Assembly (NCBI RefSeq): GCF_000189535.1
Contig: NC_015145.1
Coordinates: 3,348,001 to 3,412,000, forward strand
DNA: 64,000 nucleotides
Source: Pseudarthrobacter phenanthrenivorans Sphe3
GTDB lineage: Bacteria > Actinomycetota > Actinomycetes > Actinomycetales > Micrococcaceae
Direction: 5' to 3'
Within the stretch, counting starts at the first letter, position 1. Every line of letters begins with the position of its first letter. A model generated the notes under the pieces. It was not told the origin of the DNA and made no database searches. It saw nothing but the letters and a program-made list of their open reading frames with translations. Of this stretch, positions 43,923 through 52,420 are shown one piece after another. The translations under genes and the position numbers were made by a program.

Positions 43923-44269
43923 CAGTGTTCCACCATGCCCAGGTCGATCACCACGGACCCGTGGACGCCCTCCGGTGCGGCCACGTACAGCTCGATGGCC
44001 GTGCCGCCGTCGATATCCTCCACCACCCGCAGCGGAACGTGGACCTCACTTCTGGCCCCGATGGGAAAGTAGCGCATGGGAACGCCGTTGCGCATGAGGA
44101 CCACCGCAATCAGTTCACTGCTGGAATTGCCGCCGCGGAAGTACAGCGCCTGGTTGATGACGCCGTCTGGGACATAGTGGGTGAGCTCGCTGTGCAGGGG
44201 CACCGGCTTTTCCATCCCGACGCCCTGGAAGTGGTAGATGCCCTGCATAAAAACGTTCCTGGTGATCAC
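43922..44269 (-). CDS. Conserved protein translationally coupled to nirBD, function unknown
   Basis: This 115-residue protein starts at GTG 44269 with AGGA seven bases upstream (TTG 44275 in frame). It is mostly beta-strand (QALYFRGGNSSSELIAVVLM, YFPIGARSEVHVPLRVVEDI), without cysteines, signal peptide or membrane segment. Its stop overlaps the nirB start as TGATG, so it is made in step with NirB. A role in nitrite-reductase assembly, regulation or nitrate assimilation is likely by position only. Confidence 0.75.
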   Translation of the reverse strand: MITRNVFMQGIYHFQGVGMEKPVPLHSELTHYVPDGVINQALYFRGGNSSSELIAVVLMRNGVPMRYFPIGARSEVHVPLRVVEDIDGGTAIELYVAAPEGVHGSVVIDLGMVEH

Positions 44270-44401
44270 GGACAAGTCCTTTCGGCCGGCGGAAAGACGG
44301 GCATGGCCCCATCTTCCGCCGCCGATGTTTCCGGCCGCCGGTCCCCCGGTAAAGACTGCTTAACGCAAATCTCACCGTTTCCCGGGCCTGGTGCTGCCCC
44401 A

Positions 44402-44487
44402 AATGCGTCACTTATGCCCTGCCCGACGGGAGCAGACCCCGCCAATCCGGGCCAACTGCGGCACGGCGAGGCCTAAAGTGACGCATT
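44402..44487. repeat. Inverted-repeat element C (86 bp, single copy here)
   Basis: AATGCGTCACTTA and TAAAGTGACGCATT are inverted ends (12 of 13 positions) around a 59-base GC-rich interior. The size and the TAAGTG/TAAAGTG ends recall elements A and B. It lies between the nirB operon and the Mn-type permease gene. Confidence 0.6.
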
Positions 44488-44497
44488 CCGGTCGGGA

Positions 44498-45373
44498 TTA
44501 CCCCGGTACCGCCGCGAGCGCCGCCGCCTTTTTGCGCCGGACTTTCGCCAGCCGGGTTCCGATCAGCCCCTGCCGCGGGCTGAAGAGGTAGACGGCGGCG
44601 AACACGATTCCCTGTGTGAGTACAACCATGGCGCCGGAGGCCGTGTCGAGGTAGTAGCTGACGTAGATGCCGGTAATGGAGCACAGGGCCGAGACCACGG
44701 GGGCGATCAACAGCATGCGGGAAAACCGGTCTGTGAGCAGGTAGGCCGTGGCGCCCGGGATGATGAGCATGGCCACCACCAGGACCACGCCCACGGTCTG
44801 CAGGGCCACCACCGATGTCAGGGCCAGCAGCCCCAGCAGCAGCGCCCCGAGCCTGCGCGGTGACAGGCCGATGGCGTGGGCATGGGTGGGGTCGAAGGCG
44901 TAGAGGGTAAGGTCGCGGCGCTTGAGGATCAGGATGACGAAAGCCACCACCCCCAGCACCAGCACCTGGATCAGGTCGGATTCACTGACGCCCAGCAGGT
45001 TGCCGAAGATAATGTGGTTCAGGTCCGTCTGGCTGGGCGTCACGGAGATCAGCACCAGGCCCAGGGCAAAGAGCGAGGAGAACACGATGCCGATCGCGGC
45101 GTCCTCCTTGACCCGGCTGGTATTGCGGACCACCCCGATCAGGGTCACGGCGATCAGCGCGAACACCAGGGCGCCGAGCGCGAAGGGGGCGCCCACAATG
45201 TAGGCCAGGACGACGCCGGGCAGCACCGCGTGGGAGACGGCGTCGCCCATGAGGGACCAGCCAATCAGCACCAGCCAGCAGCTCAGGACGGCGCAGACGA
45301 CGGCGGCGAGCGCCGTGGTGACGATGGCCCGGACCATGAAGTCGTAGCTGAGGGGCTCGAGGAGGAATTCCAC
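44498..45373 (-). CDS. Metal ABC transporter permease (manganese type)
   Basis: This 291-residue ABC-3-family permease has about eight helices. Phrases typical of Mn/Fe importers (MntB/SitC/PsaC) are MGDAVSHAVLPGVVLAYIVG, DLNHIIFGNLLGVSESDLI and FDPTHAHAIGL. It forms the membrane channel for the ATPase and binding lipoprotein encoded just upstream on the same strand (3-base gap). Zinc transport cannot be excluded. Confidence 0.9.
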   Translation of the reverse strand: MEFLLEPLSYDFMVRAIVTTALAAVVCAVLSCWLVLIGWSLMGDAVSHAVLPGVVLAYIVGAPFALGALVFALIAVTLIGVVRNTSRVKEDAAIGIVFSSLFALGLVLISVTPSQTDLNHIIFGNLLGVSESDLIQVLVLGVVAFVILILKRRDLTLYAFDPTHAHAIGLSPRRLGALLLGLLALTSVVALQTVGVVLVVAMLIIPGATAYLLTDRFSRMLLIAPVVSALCSITGIYVSYYLDTASGAMVVLTQGIVFAAVYLFSPRQGLIGTRLAKVRRKKAAALAAVPG

Positions 45374-45376
45374 GGG

Positions 45377-46120
45377 TCAGTTCCGCCCTTCCCGGTTGAG
45401 CACGTCCAGGCCGAATGCCATGGCCAGGTTTTCGGGCTGCAGCACCACGTGCGGCGGGCCGTGCATGAGGACCCGGTGCATCAGCAGCACCGCCTCGTCG
45501 CAGAGCTGCGGGAGCGCGTGCAGGTCATGGGTGGATACCAGGATGGTGCACCCGTCGGACGCCAGCTCCCGCAGGAGCCGGGTGATGGTGGCCTCGGACC
45601 GTTTGTCCACCCCGGCGAAGGGTTCGTCCAGCAGCATGGTGGTGGCGCCCTGGGCTATCCCGCGGGCAACGAAGGCCCGCTTCTTCTGCCCGCCGGAGAG
45701 TTGGCCGATCTGCCGGCCGGCATAGTCGCCAAGTTCCACCCGGTCCAGTGCCTCGTCCACGGCAGCCCGGTCCGCCTTCGACGCCCGGCGCGTGAAGCCC
45801 TGGTGGCCGTACCGGCCCATCATCACCACGTCGCGCACGGACAGCGGGAACTGCCAGTCCACTTCCTCACTCTGCGGCACATAGCCGATGCCCCCTTCCC
45901 TGCGCGCCCTGGAAGGTGACTGGCCTGCGATCCGCACCGTGCCGGCGTCGGGCTTGACCATGCCCATGATCACCTTGAACAGCGTGGACTTTCCGGAGCC
46001 GTTCATGCCCACCAGGCCACAGATCCGCGCGGGCTCAAGGGACAGTGACGCGGAGTCCAGGGCCAGAACTTCGCCGTAGTGGACGGTGACGTTGTCCACC
46101 AGGATGGCCGGGAAGGTCAT
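45377..46120 (-). CDS. Metal ABC transporter ATP-binding protein
   Basis: This 247-residue ATPase has Walker A GMNGSGKST, the signature LSGGQKKRAFVARG, Walker B TTMLLDEPFAG and the switch His in STHDLHAL. It powers the Mn-type importer. It overlaps the stop of the substrate-binding gene by 4 bases and is followed by the permease gene. Confidence 0.93.
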   Translation of the reverse strand: MTFPAILVDNVTVHYGEVLALDSASLSLEPARICGLVGMNGSGKSTLFKVIMGMVKPDAGTVRIAGQSPSRARREGGIGYVPQSEEVDWQFPLSVRDVVMMGRYGHQGFTRRASKADRAAVDEALDRVELGDYAGRQIGQLSGGQKKRAFVARGIAQGATTMLLDEPFAGVDKRSEATITRLLRELASDGCTILVSTHDLHALPQLCDEAVLLMHRVLMHGPPHVVLQPENLAMAFGLDVLNREGRN

Positions 46121-47094
46121 GGCCCAACCCCCGCGGTGAGCGCCTTGGTGATGGTCTCGGCGTCGTGCCGGATCAGGTCCAGGTAGGTGGGCACGGGCCC
46201 GTCCGCCTCGGACAGCGAGTCCACGTACAGTGTGCCGCCAAAGCGTGCGCCCGTGGCTTCCAACACCTGCTGCATGGGGGCGTTGGAAACAGTGGACTCA
46301 CAGAAGACGGCCGGGACTTTGTTGGCCTTTACGTACTCGATGGCCCGGGTGATCTGCTGGGGCGTGGCCTGCTGCTCCGCGTTCACTGCCCAGATGTAGA
46401 CCTCCTTGAGCCCGGCGTCACGGGCCAGGTAGGAGAACGCACCTTCGCAGGTCACCAGGGCGCGCTGGGCTTCAGGCACCACGGCCAGGCTGGTGGTCAT
46501 CTGGTCCTGCACGGCCTGGAGCTCGGCTTTGTAAGCATCCCCGTTGGCCTTGAAGGCGGCGGCGTTGTCCGGATCGAGTTCAGTGAAGGCGCGGACCATG
46601 TTGTCCACATAGACCTGCACATTCACCGGCGACATCCACGCGTGCGGGTTCGGCTTTCCCTGGTAGGAGTCCTCGCTGATGGGCATGGGCTCCACCCCCT
46701 CGCTCACTACGGCGTGGGGCACATCCAGGCCTTCCACGAACTGGCCGAACCAGGCCTCAAGGTTGAGGCCGTTGTCTAGGATGAGGTCGGCCTTGGAGGC
46801 CTTCCGGATGTCGCCGGGCGTGGGTTCGTAGCCATGGATCTCCGCGCCGGCCTTGGTGATGGACTCCACGGTGAGCTTGTCCCCGGCGACGTTCCGCGCG
46901 ATGTCCGCCAGGACCGTGAACGTGGTCAGCACCACTTTCTTGTTGTCCCCGCCGTTGCCGGAGGCCCCGCCACCGCAGGCGGTCAAGAGCAGGGAAAGGA
47001 CGACGGCGGCGACGGCCGCTGCCCTAAAGCGCACCATGCGCCGGGCGTTGCTCCGGGCGGCTACTTTGGCGCACCGAAAAGTAAATTTAGGCAT
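46117..47094 (-). CDS. Metal ABC transporter substrate-binding lipoprotein (MntC/PsaA-like)
   Basis: This protein of about 325 residues has a lipoprotein signal (SLLLTACGGG) and the cluster A-I fold: ADIARNVAGDKLTVESI, IHGYEPTPGDIRKASKADLI, NPHAWMSPVNVQVYVDNM. The His-rich loop of zinc-binding ZnuA is absent, favouring manganese. ATG 47094 would be at the transcript start (leaderless); ATG 47037 gives a more usual signal peptide and is a good alternative. First gene of the three-gene importer operon. Confidence 0.88.
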   Translation of the reverse strand: MPKFTFRCAKVAARSNARRMVRFRAAAVAAVVLSLLLTACGGGASGNGGDNKKVVLTTFTVLADIARNVAGDKLTVESITKAGAEIHGYEPTPGDIRKASKADLILDNGLNLEAWFGQFVEGLDVPHAVVSEGVEPMPISEDSYQGKPNPHAWMSPVNVQVYVDNMVRAFTELDPDNAAAFKANGDAYKAELQAVQDQMTTSLAVVPEAQRALVTCEGAFSYLARDAGLKEVYIWAVNAEQQATPQQITRAIEYVKANKVPAVFCESTVSNAPMQQVLEATGARFGGTLYVDSLSEADGPVPTYLDLIRHDAETITKALTAGVGP

Positions 47095-47131
47095 ACCGAA
47101 GATTCTACGGGAATCACGTTTCCGCCAGCAA
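47086..47131 (-). promoter_or_regulatory. Promoter and DtxR/MntR-like box of the metal importer operon
   Basis: On the minus strand TTGCTG (47126-47131) and TAGAAT (47102-47107) are 18 bases apart, placing the start of transcription at or next to ATG 47094. TTTAGGCATACCGAA (47086-47100, plus strand) spans that point and resembles DtxR/MntR-type operators (TTTAGG-N4-CCNAA). It would allow Mn- or Fe-dependent repression. Confidence 0.4.
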
Positions 47132-47137
47132 CGCTCT

Positions 47138-47203
47138 CCCAACCAGGTAGCGCTAAGTGTCGTTTTAGGGGCTCAAAACGACACTTAGCGCTACCTAGTT
47201 GGG
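47138..47203. repeat. Inverted-repeat element A, copy 2 (66 bp)
   Basis: The right arm is identical to that of copy 1 (21805-21834). The left arm differs at 2 of 30 positions and the 6-base loop differs (GGGGCT). Length is again exactly 66 bp. It lies between the divergent metal importer and CPBP protease genes, just upstream of the importer's -35. Confidence 0.85.
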
Positions 47204-47218
47204 GGATAGGCTGAAGCC

Positions 47219-47980
47219 ATGGCTACCGCCCACCGAACACCCCCCGCTCCGCAGCCGCAGCTGTACCGCTTCTCCCCCTTGGACGGCGCAACCCTCGTCC
47301 TGTACGTGGCCATTGCAGCGTTCTTCGCCGTGGCCGGAGAACTCCTGGCACCCTTCCTCCGCCAGATCGCCCCGACTCCGGCCGCAGCTTCCTATGCGGT
47401 GAACCTCCTCTTCTATGCGTCTGTGGGCATATTGGCGTTCCTGGCCGCCCGGAAGGTGGTGGGCCGGGACCTCAAGGTGCTCGCGACCCGGCCCTGGTTC
47501 ACCCTGCTGATGGTTCCCGCGGCGGTGATCGCCATGATGATCCTGACGGCCGTGGTGGTGGCGGCCAGCGGGGAGGCCCAGACTTCGGCAAACCAAGAAG
47601 GGCTGCAGGAGCTCATGCAGCAGGTGCCGGCCTGGCTTATGGTTCCGCTTCTGGTGGTTGTGGGGCCATTCGTGGAGGAGTACATCTTCCGCCACCTGCT
47701 GATCGGCAAGATGAGCCGCCGGGTGAACATCTGGATCTGCTGCGCGCTGTCCGTGGTCCTGTTCGCGGCCCTGCACATCGTGGGCCAGGAGGCCATTACG
47801 TTCGCGGCGCTCCTCCCGTACCTGGCCATGGGCGCCACCCTGGTCTTCGTCTACGTGTGGACCGGGAAGAACCTGATGTTCGCCTATTTCGTGCACGCCG
47901 CCAAGAACCTGCTGGCCGTGGTGTTCATCTACGCCATTCCGCCGGAAGTCTTCGAACAGCTCCAGCAGGTCCAGCCGTAG
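47219..47980 (+). CDS. CPBP-family intramembrane metalloprotease (Abi/CaaX-protease-like)
   Basis: This 253-residue membrane protein has about seven helices and the CPBP motifs: VGPFVEEYIFRHLL (EExxxR), then FAALHI with His, and the late FAYFVHAAKN. These residues form the intramembrane active site. Family members process prenylated proteins, peptides or membrane substrates, or act in bacteriocin immunity. It stands alone 16 bases after repeat element A copy 2. Confidence 0.85.
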   Translation: MATAHRTPPAPQPQLYRFSPLDGATLVLYVAIAAFFAVAGELLAPFLRQIAPTPAAASYAVNLLFYASVGILAFLAARKVVGRDLKVLATRPWFTLLMVPAAVIAMMILTAVVVAASGEAQTSANQEGLQELMQQVPAWLMVPLLVVVGPFVEEYIFRHLLIGKMSRRVNIWICCALSVVLFAALHIVGQEAITFAALLPYLAMGATLVFVYVWTGKNLMFAYFVHAAKNLLAVVFIYAIPPEVFEQLQQVQP

Positions 47981-48092
47981 GCGGCAGCGCGTGGTCATAT
48001 CAGGCCCGATAATCCGCTGTTTATCGCCGTGACCAGACCCCGCGTTGTTTCCGGACCTACCGCATCGGCGCCGGCGCCCGTACCCTGCTGGG

Positions 48093-48533
48093 ATGGGACT
48101 GAACATCCAGATCGTCGTCGACTGCAGCAAGCCTCACGAGCTCGCGGACTGGTGGGCTGAGACGCTCCAATGGGCCGTTGAACCCCAGGATGAAGGCTTC
48201 ATCCGCTCCATGATCGAGCAGGGCTTCGCCACCGAGGACCAGACCATGACCCACAAGGGCAAGCTGGTGTGGCGCGAAGGCTGCGCCATCCGCCCGCCGG
48301 AGGAACTGGAAACAAAAGCCCCCGCCCGGCGGCTCCTCTTCCAGACCGCACCGGAGGACAAGACCATCAAGAACCGGGTCCACTGGGACGTGAACCTCGC
48401 CGGCCGGGACAAGGACGAGGTCCGCCGGGAGTTGGAGGCCCGCGGCGCCACGTTCCTGTGGACGGCCAGCCAGGGACCCCACTCCTGGCACACCATGGCG
48501 GACCCGGAAGGGAACGAGTTCTGCATCAGTTGA
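48093..48533 (+). CDS. VOC/glyoxalase-like protein
   Basis: This 146-residue protein starts at ATG 48093; the frame runs back to 48045 without a ribosome site. Two VOC modules are visible: IQIVVDCSKPHELADWWAET and, after the middle, RVHWDVNLAGRDKDEVRREL with a C-terminal MADPEGNEFCIS. This is the glyoxalase-like domain common in actinobacteria. The metal site and substrate are unknown. The menB gene follows 22 bases later. Confidence 0.8.
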   Translation: MGLNIQIVVDCSKPHELADWWAETLQWAVEPQDEGFIRSMIEQGFATEDQTMTHKGKLVWREGCAIRPPEELETKAPARRLLFQTAPEDKTIKNRVHWDVNLAGRDKDEVRRELEARGATFLWTASQGPHSWHTMADPEGNEFCIS

Positions 48534-48555
48534 GGCCGATTACTAGACTTGGACG

Positions 48556-49509
48556 GTGAGCAAACAGATTCCCGCCCCCGTGTCCGACGTCTTCGACCCC
48601 ACCCGCTGGCGGACAGTGGCCGGATTCGAGGACTTCCAGGACATGACCTACCACCGGCAGGTGGAACGGGATTCCGACGGCGGCTGGGTCCGCGACCTGC
48701 CCACGGTACGGATCGCCTTCAACCGGCCCGAGGTCCGCAATGCCTTCCGCCCGGGGACAGTGGATGAGCTGTACCGGGCCATGGACCACGCCCGGATGTC
48801 CCCCGACGTGGCCACCGTCCTGCTCACCGGCAACGGCCCCTCCCCCAAGGACGGCGGCCATTCCTTCTGCTCCGGTGGGGACCAGCGGATCCGCGGCCGG
48901 GACGGCTATAAATATGCCGACGGCGAGACCCAGGAAACCATCGACCCCGCCCGCGCCGGCAGGCTCCACATCCTGGAAGTCCAGCGGCTGATGCGGACCA
49001 TGCCCAAAGTGGTCATCGCCGTCGTCAACGGCTGGGCGGCCGGCGGCGGGCACTCGCTGCACGTGGTGGCGGACCTGACCATCGCCTCGCGGCAGCACGG
49101 CAAGTTCAAGCAGACGGACGCCACGGTGGGAAGTTTCGACGCCGGCTACGGCTCGGCCCTGCTGGCACGGCAGATCGGGCAGAAGGCAGCGCGGGAGATC
49201 TTCTTCCTGGCACGCGAATATTCCGCCGAGGACATGGTCCGCATGGGCGCCGTGAACGAGGCCGTGGACCACGAACGCCTCGAGGAGGTTGCCCTTGAGT
49301 ACGCGGCGGATATCGCCCGCCAGTCGCCCCAGGCGATCCGGATGCTGAAGTTTGCGTTCAACCTGGCCGACGACGGGCTCGCCGGGCAACAGGTGTTCGC
49401 CGGCGAGGCCACACGCCTGGCCTATATGACTGACGAGGCGGTGGAGGGCAAGGAAGCCTTCCTGCAAAAACGCGAACCGGACTGGTCCACTTTCCCGCAC
49501 TACTTCTAG
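48556..49509 (+). CDS. menB: 1,4-dihydroxy-2-naphthoyl-CoA synthase
   Basis: This 317-residue crotonase-fold enzyme starts with GTG. It closes the naphthalene ring of menaquinone from o-succinylbenzoyl-CoA. Signatures are GNGPSPKDGGHSFCSGGDQRI and NGWAAGGGHSLHVVADLTIA, and the YGSALLARQIGQKAAREIFF region with the essential Tyr/Asp neighbourhood. The unusual insert-bearing N-terminus fits MenB. It is followed by menE after 13 bases. Confidence 0.94.
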   Translation: MSKQIPAPVSDVFDPTRWRTVAGFEDFQDMTYHRQVERDSDGGWVRDLPTVRIAFNRPEVRNAFRPGTVDELYRAMDHARMSPDVATVLLTGNGPSPKDGGHSFCSGGDQRIRGRDGYKYADGETQETIDPARAGRLHILEVQRLMRTMPKVVIAVVNGWAAGGGHSLHVVADLTIASRQHGKFKQTDATVGSFDAGYGSALLARQIGQKAAREIFFLAREYSAEDMVRMGAVNEAVDHERLEEVALEYAADIARQSPQAIRMLKFAFNLADDGLAGQQVFAGEATRLAYMTDEAVEGKEAFLQKREPDWSTFPHYF

Positions 49510-49522
49510 GCAGGAGCGGCAC

Positions 49523-50689
49523 ATGAACGCGCTCAACATCGAGCCGGCCCTCAGGGCCCTGGCGGCCGCCCTCCATGGCGAGGGCCCCGCCGTCGAACTT
49601 TCCATCGATGAGGACGGCGCCCTGGTGGTGGGCCACGTGGAGACTCCCGGCTGCGATGACGCGGTAGTGGTGGTCCGCACCTCGGGTTCCACCGGCGCCC
49701 CCAAGGCCACGGTCCTGACCGTCGAATCGCTGGCGGCGTCCTCCATGGCTACAGCCCTGGCGCTCAAGGGCGAGGGGCAGTGGCTCCTGGCGCTGCCCGT
49801 CCAGTACGTGGCCGGAATCCAGGTCCTGGTGCGCTCGCTGTTCGCGGGCACGCGCCCGTGGGTGATGGACATGTCCGGCGGGTTCACGCCGGAAGCCTTC
49901 ACCGAGGCGGCGCTCGAACTGACGGACAAGATCCGCTTCACCTCCCTGGTTCCCACGCAGCTGCAGCGTCTGCTCGACAATCCCTCGCCGGAAACCCTTG
50001 CCGTGCTCCGCCGCTTCAACGCCGTCCTGCTGGGCGGCGCCCCCGCCCCGGCACCACTGCTGGACGCGGCCCGCGACGCCGGAGTCCGGGTTATCACCAC
50101 CTACGGGTCCGCGGAGTCCTCCGGCGGCTGCGTCTACAACGGCTACCCGCTGGAAGGCGTCTCGGTCCGCGTGGCAGAGGACGGCAGGATCCTCCTGGGC
50201 GGGGACACAATCGCGGCGGGTTACCTGGAAGCACCGGACCAGGACACCGGAACCTTCTTCGAGGACGACGGCGTGCGCTGGTACCGGACCAGCGACCTGG
50301 GCAGCATCGACGACGACGGCCGGCTGACCGTGCTGGGCAGGGCCGACGACGTGATCATCACCGGCGGCGTCAAGGTGTCCGCGGCGCATATACAGGAGGA
50401 ACTGGAAAAGTACGACGACGTCACAGCGGCTTTCGTGGCGGGCGTTCCATCCGCGGAATGGGGGCAGGCTGTGGCCGCGTACGTGGCGTTGGCGCCGCAG
50501 GCGGCGGGTGCCGCCACGGCGGAAGGCGGGGACCACGCCGTCGTACTTGAACGCGCATGGCACCGGACCTTGGGGATCCTGGCGCCCAAGACGGTGCTGG
50601 CGGCACCCTCACTGCTGATGCTGCCCAACGGCAAACCCGACCGGCTGGCCATGACCGCCGAGCTCAACGCCCTCCACGAGGGAAAGTAA
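49523..50689 (+). CDS. menE: o-Succinylbenzoate-CoA ligase
   Basis: This 388-residue AMP-forming ligase makes the substrate of MenB. It has VVVRTSGSTGAPKATVLT, TTYGSAESSGG, WYRTSDLG, and GRADDVIITGGVKVSA, but the C-terminal domain is short, as in actinobacterial MenE. It lies between menB and menA. Confidence 0.92.
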   Translation: MNALNIEPALRALAAALHGEGPAVELSIDEDGALVVGHVETPGCDDAVVVVRTSGSTGAPKATVLTVESLAASSMATALALKGEGQWLLALPVQYVAGIQVLVRSLFAGTRPWVMDMSGGFTPEAFTEAALELTDKIRFTSLVPTQLQRLLDNPSPETLAVLRRFNAVLLGGAPAPAPLLDAARDAGVRVITTYGSAESSGGCVYNGYPLEGVSVRVAEDGRILLGGDTIAAGYLEAPDQDTGTFFEDDGVRWYRTSDLGSIDDDGRLTVLGRADDVIITGGVKVSAAHIQEELEKYDDVTAAFVAGVPSAEWGQAVAAYVALAPQAAGAATAEGGDHAVVLERAWHRTLGILAPKTVLAAPSLLMLPNGKPDRLAMTAELNALHEGK

Positions 50690-50755
50690 AGTAGACCTGC
50701 ACCACCCGGCGGGCCCCTCCCGCCGCCTTCCCCAACCACACGCGAGGTACTGACC

Positions 50756-51637
50756 GTGGCCACAGCCGCACAATGGATCCAAGGCGCCCGACTCCGGACG
50801 CTGCCCGCCGCGATTGCGCCGGTGCTGATCGGCTCCGCCGCAGCCTATGAGATGGGTTCCTTCCTCCTGCCCAACGCAATCCTCGCGGCGCTGGTGGCAC
50901 TCCTGCTCCAGGTGGGCGTGAACTTTGCCAACGACTACTCGGACGGCATCCGCGGGACCGACGATGACCGTGTCGGCCCGCTGCGGCTGGTGGGGTCCGG
51001 GGCAGCCAGCCCGGAGCACGTCAAGCGGGCCGCCTTCGGTGCGTTCGCCGCAGCCATGGTCTTCGGCCTGGTCCTGGTGGTGATCACCCAAAGCTGGTGG
51101 CTGATCCTGGTGGGGCTGGGATGCGTACTGGCCGCCTGGGGCTATACCGGCGGCAAGAACCCGTACGGCTACATGGGCCTGGGGGACGTTTTCGTGTTTG
51201 TGTTCTTCGGCCTGGTGGCCACCCTGGGCACCACCTACACCCAGGCGGGCCAGATCAACCTCCCTGCCATCATCGGCGCGATCGGCACAGGCCTCATCGC
51301 CACCGCCTTGCTGATGGCCAACAACGTCCGGGATATTCCCACCGACATGCAGGCGGGCAAGAAGACCCTGGCGGTGCGGCTGGGCGACAAGCATGCACGG
51401 GAAAGCTACGTGCTGATGCTCGCGGTGGCCATCCTGCTGGTGGTGATCCTGGCGCCCGCCCGGCCGTGGATGCTGATCGTCCTGCTGCTGATTCCGGCCT
51501 GCCTGATGCCGGCCTGGCTGATGATCAACGGCCGCAAGCGCAAGAGCCTCATCCCCGTGCTGAAGCAGACCGGCCTGATCAACCTCGGCTACAGCGTGCT
51601 GTTTTCAGCGGGACTGGTACTGACCCGCGGGTTCTAG
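50756..51637 (+). CDS. menA: 1,4-dihydroxy-2-naphthoate polyprenyltransferase
   Basis: This 293-residue UbiA-family membrane enzyme starts with GTG. It has about nine helices and the Asp-rich motif NFANDYSDGIRGTDDDR, with a second NNVRDIPTDMQAGK. It attaches the polyprenyl tail to DHNA to form demethylmenaquinone. It lies 66 bases after menE. Confidence 0.94.
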   Translation: MATAAQWIQGARLRTLPAAIAPVLIGSAAAYEMGSFLLPNAILAALVALLLQVGVNFANDYSDGIRGTDDDRVGPLRLVGSGAASPEHVKRAAFGAFAAAMVFGLVLVVITQSWWLILVGLGCVLAAWGYTGGKNPYGYMGLGDVFVFVFFGLVATLGTTYTQAGQINLPAIIGAIGTGLIATALLMANNVRDIPTDMQAGKKTLAVRLGDKHARESYVLMLAVAILLVVILAPARPWMLIVLLLIPACLMPAWLMINGRKRKSLIPVLKQTGLINLGYSVLFSAGLVLTRGF

Positions 51638-51643
51638 CCTGGA

Positions 51644-51955
51644 TCAGGCGCGCCTGCGGTCCTTGGCGTCGTTGCTGATGGATACATCCGGGTTGGCGTC
51701 CAGCAGTGCGTCCTCGGCATGGGCGTCCTGGACTTCGTTTGCGCTGCGCAGCGGTTTCGCCTTGCCGGAGAAACGGTGCTGCAGGGCGGCTGCAGCTTCA
51801 TCGCGCTGCTTCTGGAAAAACAGGTAGCTCACGGCGAAGGCGATCAGGGCTGCGCAGATGACGGACATCAGGGCGCCCAGGCCCAGGAACGTGAAAAGCA
51901 CGAACAGGGGCGCGAACAGAGCCAGGCGGATCAGGGAATATTTCAAAAAGGCCAC
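51644..51955 (-). CDS. DUF4229 small membrane protein
   Basis: This 103-residue protein has two helices (LIRLALFAPLFVLFTFLGLG and MSVICAALIAFAVSYLFF) and a charged cytosolic tail (FFQKQRDEAAAALQHRF). This is the DUF4229 pattern, commonly next to men genes in actinobacteria. Function is unknown. It is convergent with menA, 6 bases apart. Confidence 0.82.
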   Translation of the reverse strand: MAFLKYSLIRLALFAPLFVLFTFLGLGALMSVICAALIAFAVSYLFFQKQRDEAAAALQHRFSGKAKPLRSANEVQDAHAEDALLDANPDVSISNDAKDRRRA

Positions 51956-52017
51956 TATTCAAGTTTAGCCGCCTCCCGCCGGCGGCCCTTGCCCCTCCTG
52001 ACGATAGACTTAATGAC

Positions 52018-52410
52018 ATGCTCCTCCGTGTGGCTTTGGCCGTCGCAGTCCTCGCCATCTTCGTGTATGGCCTCGTGGACGTGATCCGCACCGACGGGCG
52101 CCTGACCCGAGGGATCTCCAAACCTGCCTGGATCGTGGTCATGATCGTCCTTCCCGTGGTGGGCGCCATCCTCTGGCTCCTCATCGGGCGGCCGCGCGGC
52201 ACTCCCCCGCAGCGCCAGAACTACCGCCACCCCACCGCCCCGGACGACGATCCGGACTTCCTGCGCAACCTCGAGCTGCGGCGCCGGCAGGAGGCCGAGG
52301 CGGCGCGCCTGAAGAAGCTCAAGGATGAACTCGAGGCCAAGGCCAAGGAAGACGGCGGCGGGAAAGACAAGCACCAATCAGACGAACACGACAACGACGG
52401 ACTGAAGTAG
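52018..52410 (+). CDS. PLDc_N-domain small membrane protein
   Basis: This 130-residue protein has an N-terminal helix (LRVALAVAVLAIFVYGLVDV), the phospholipase-D-nuclease N-terminal motif (AWIVVMIVLPVVGAILWLLI, then GRPRG), and a charged coiled-coil-like tail (ELRRRQEAEAARLKKLKDEL). The domain is a two-helix membrane anchor; no PLD catalytic part is present. Function is unknown. It starts 62 bases after the divergent DUF4229 gene. Confidence 0.82.
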   Translation: MLLRVALAVAVLAIFVYGLVDVIRTDGRLTRGISKPAWIVVMIVLPVVGAILWLLIGRPRGTPPQRQNYRHPTAPDDDPDFLRNLELRRRQEAEAARLKKLKDELEAKAKEDGGGKDKHQSDEHDNDGLK

Positions 52411-52420
52411 GGACGCGTTT

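Noticed and set aside
41226..44072. A 948-codon open frame on the plus strand
   Set aside because: It mirrors nirB, whose cofactor motifs are intact on the minus strand; the plus frame is His/Gly/Arg-rich noise.
44270..44400. A GlnR-type box upstream of the nirB operon
   Set aside because: GAAAC and GTTAAG fragments are present, but spacing and pattern do not meet the GlnR consensus well enough.
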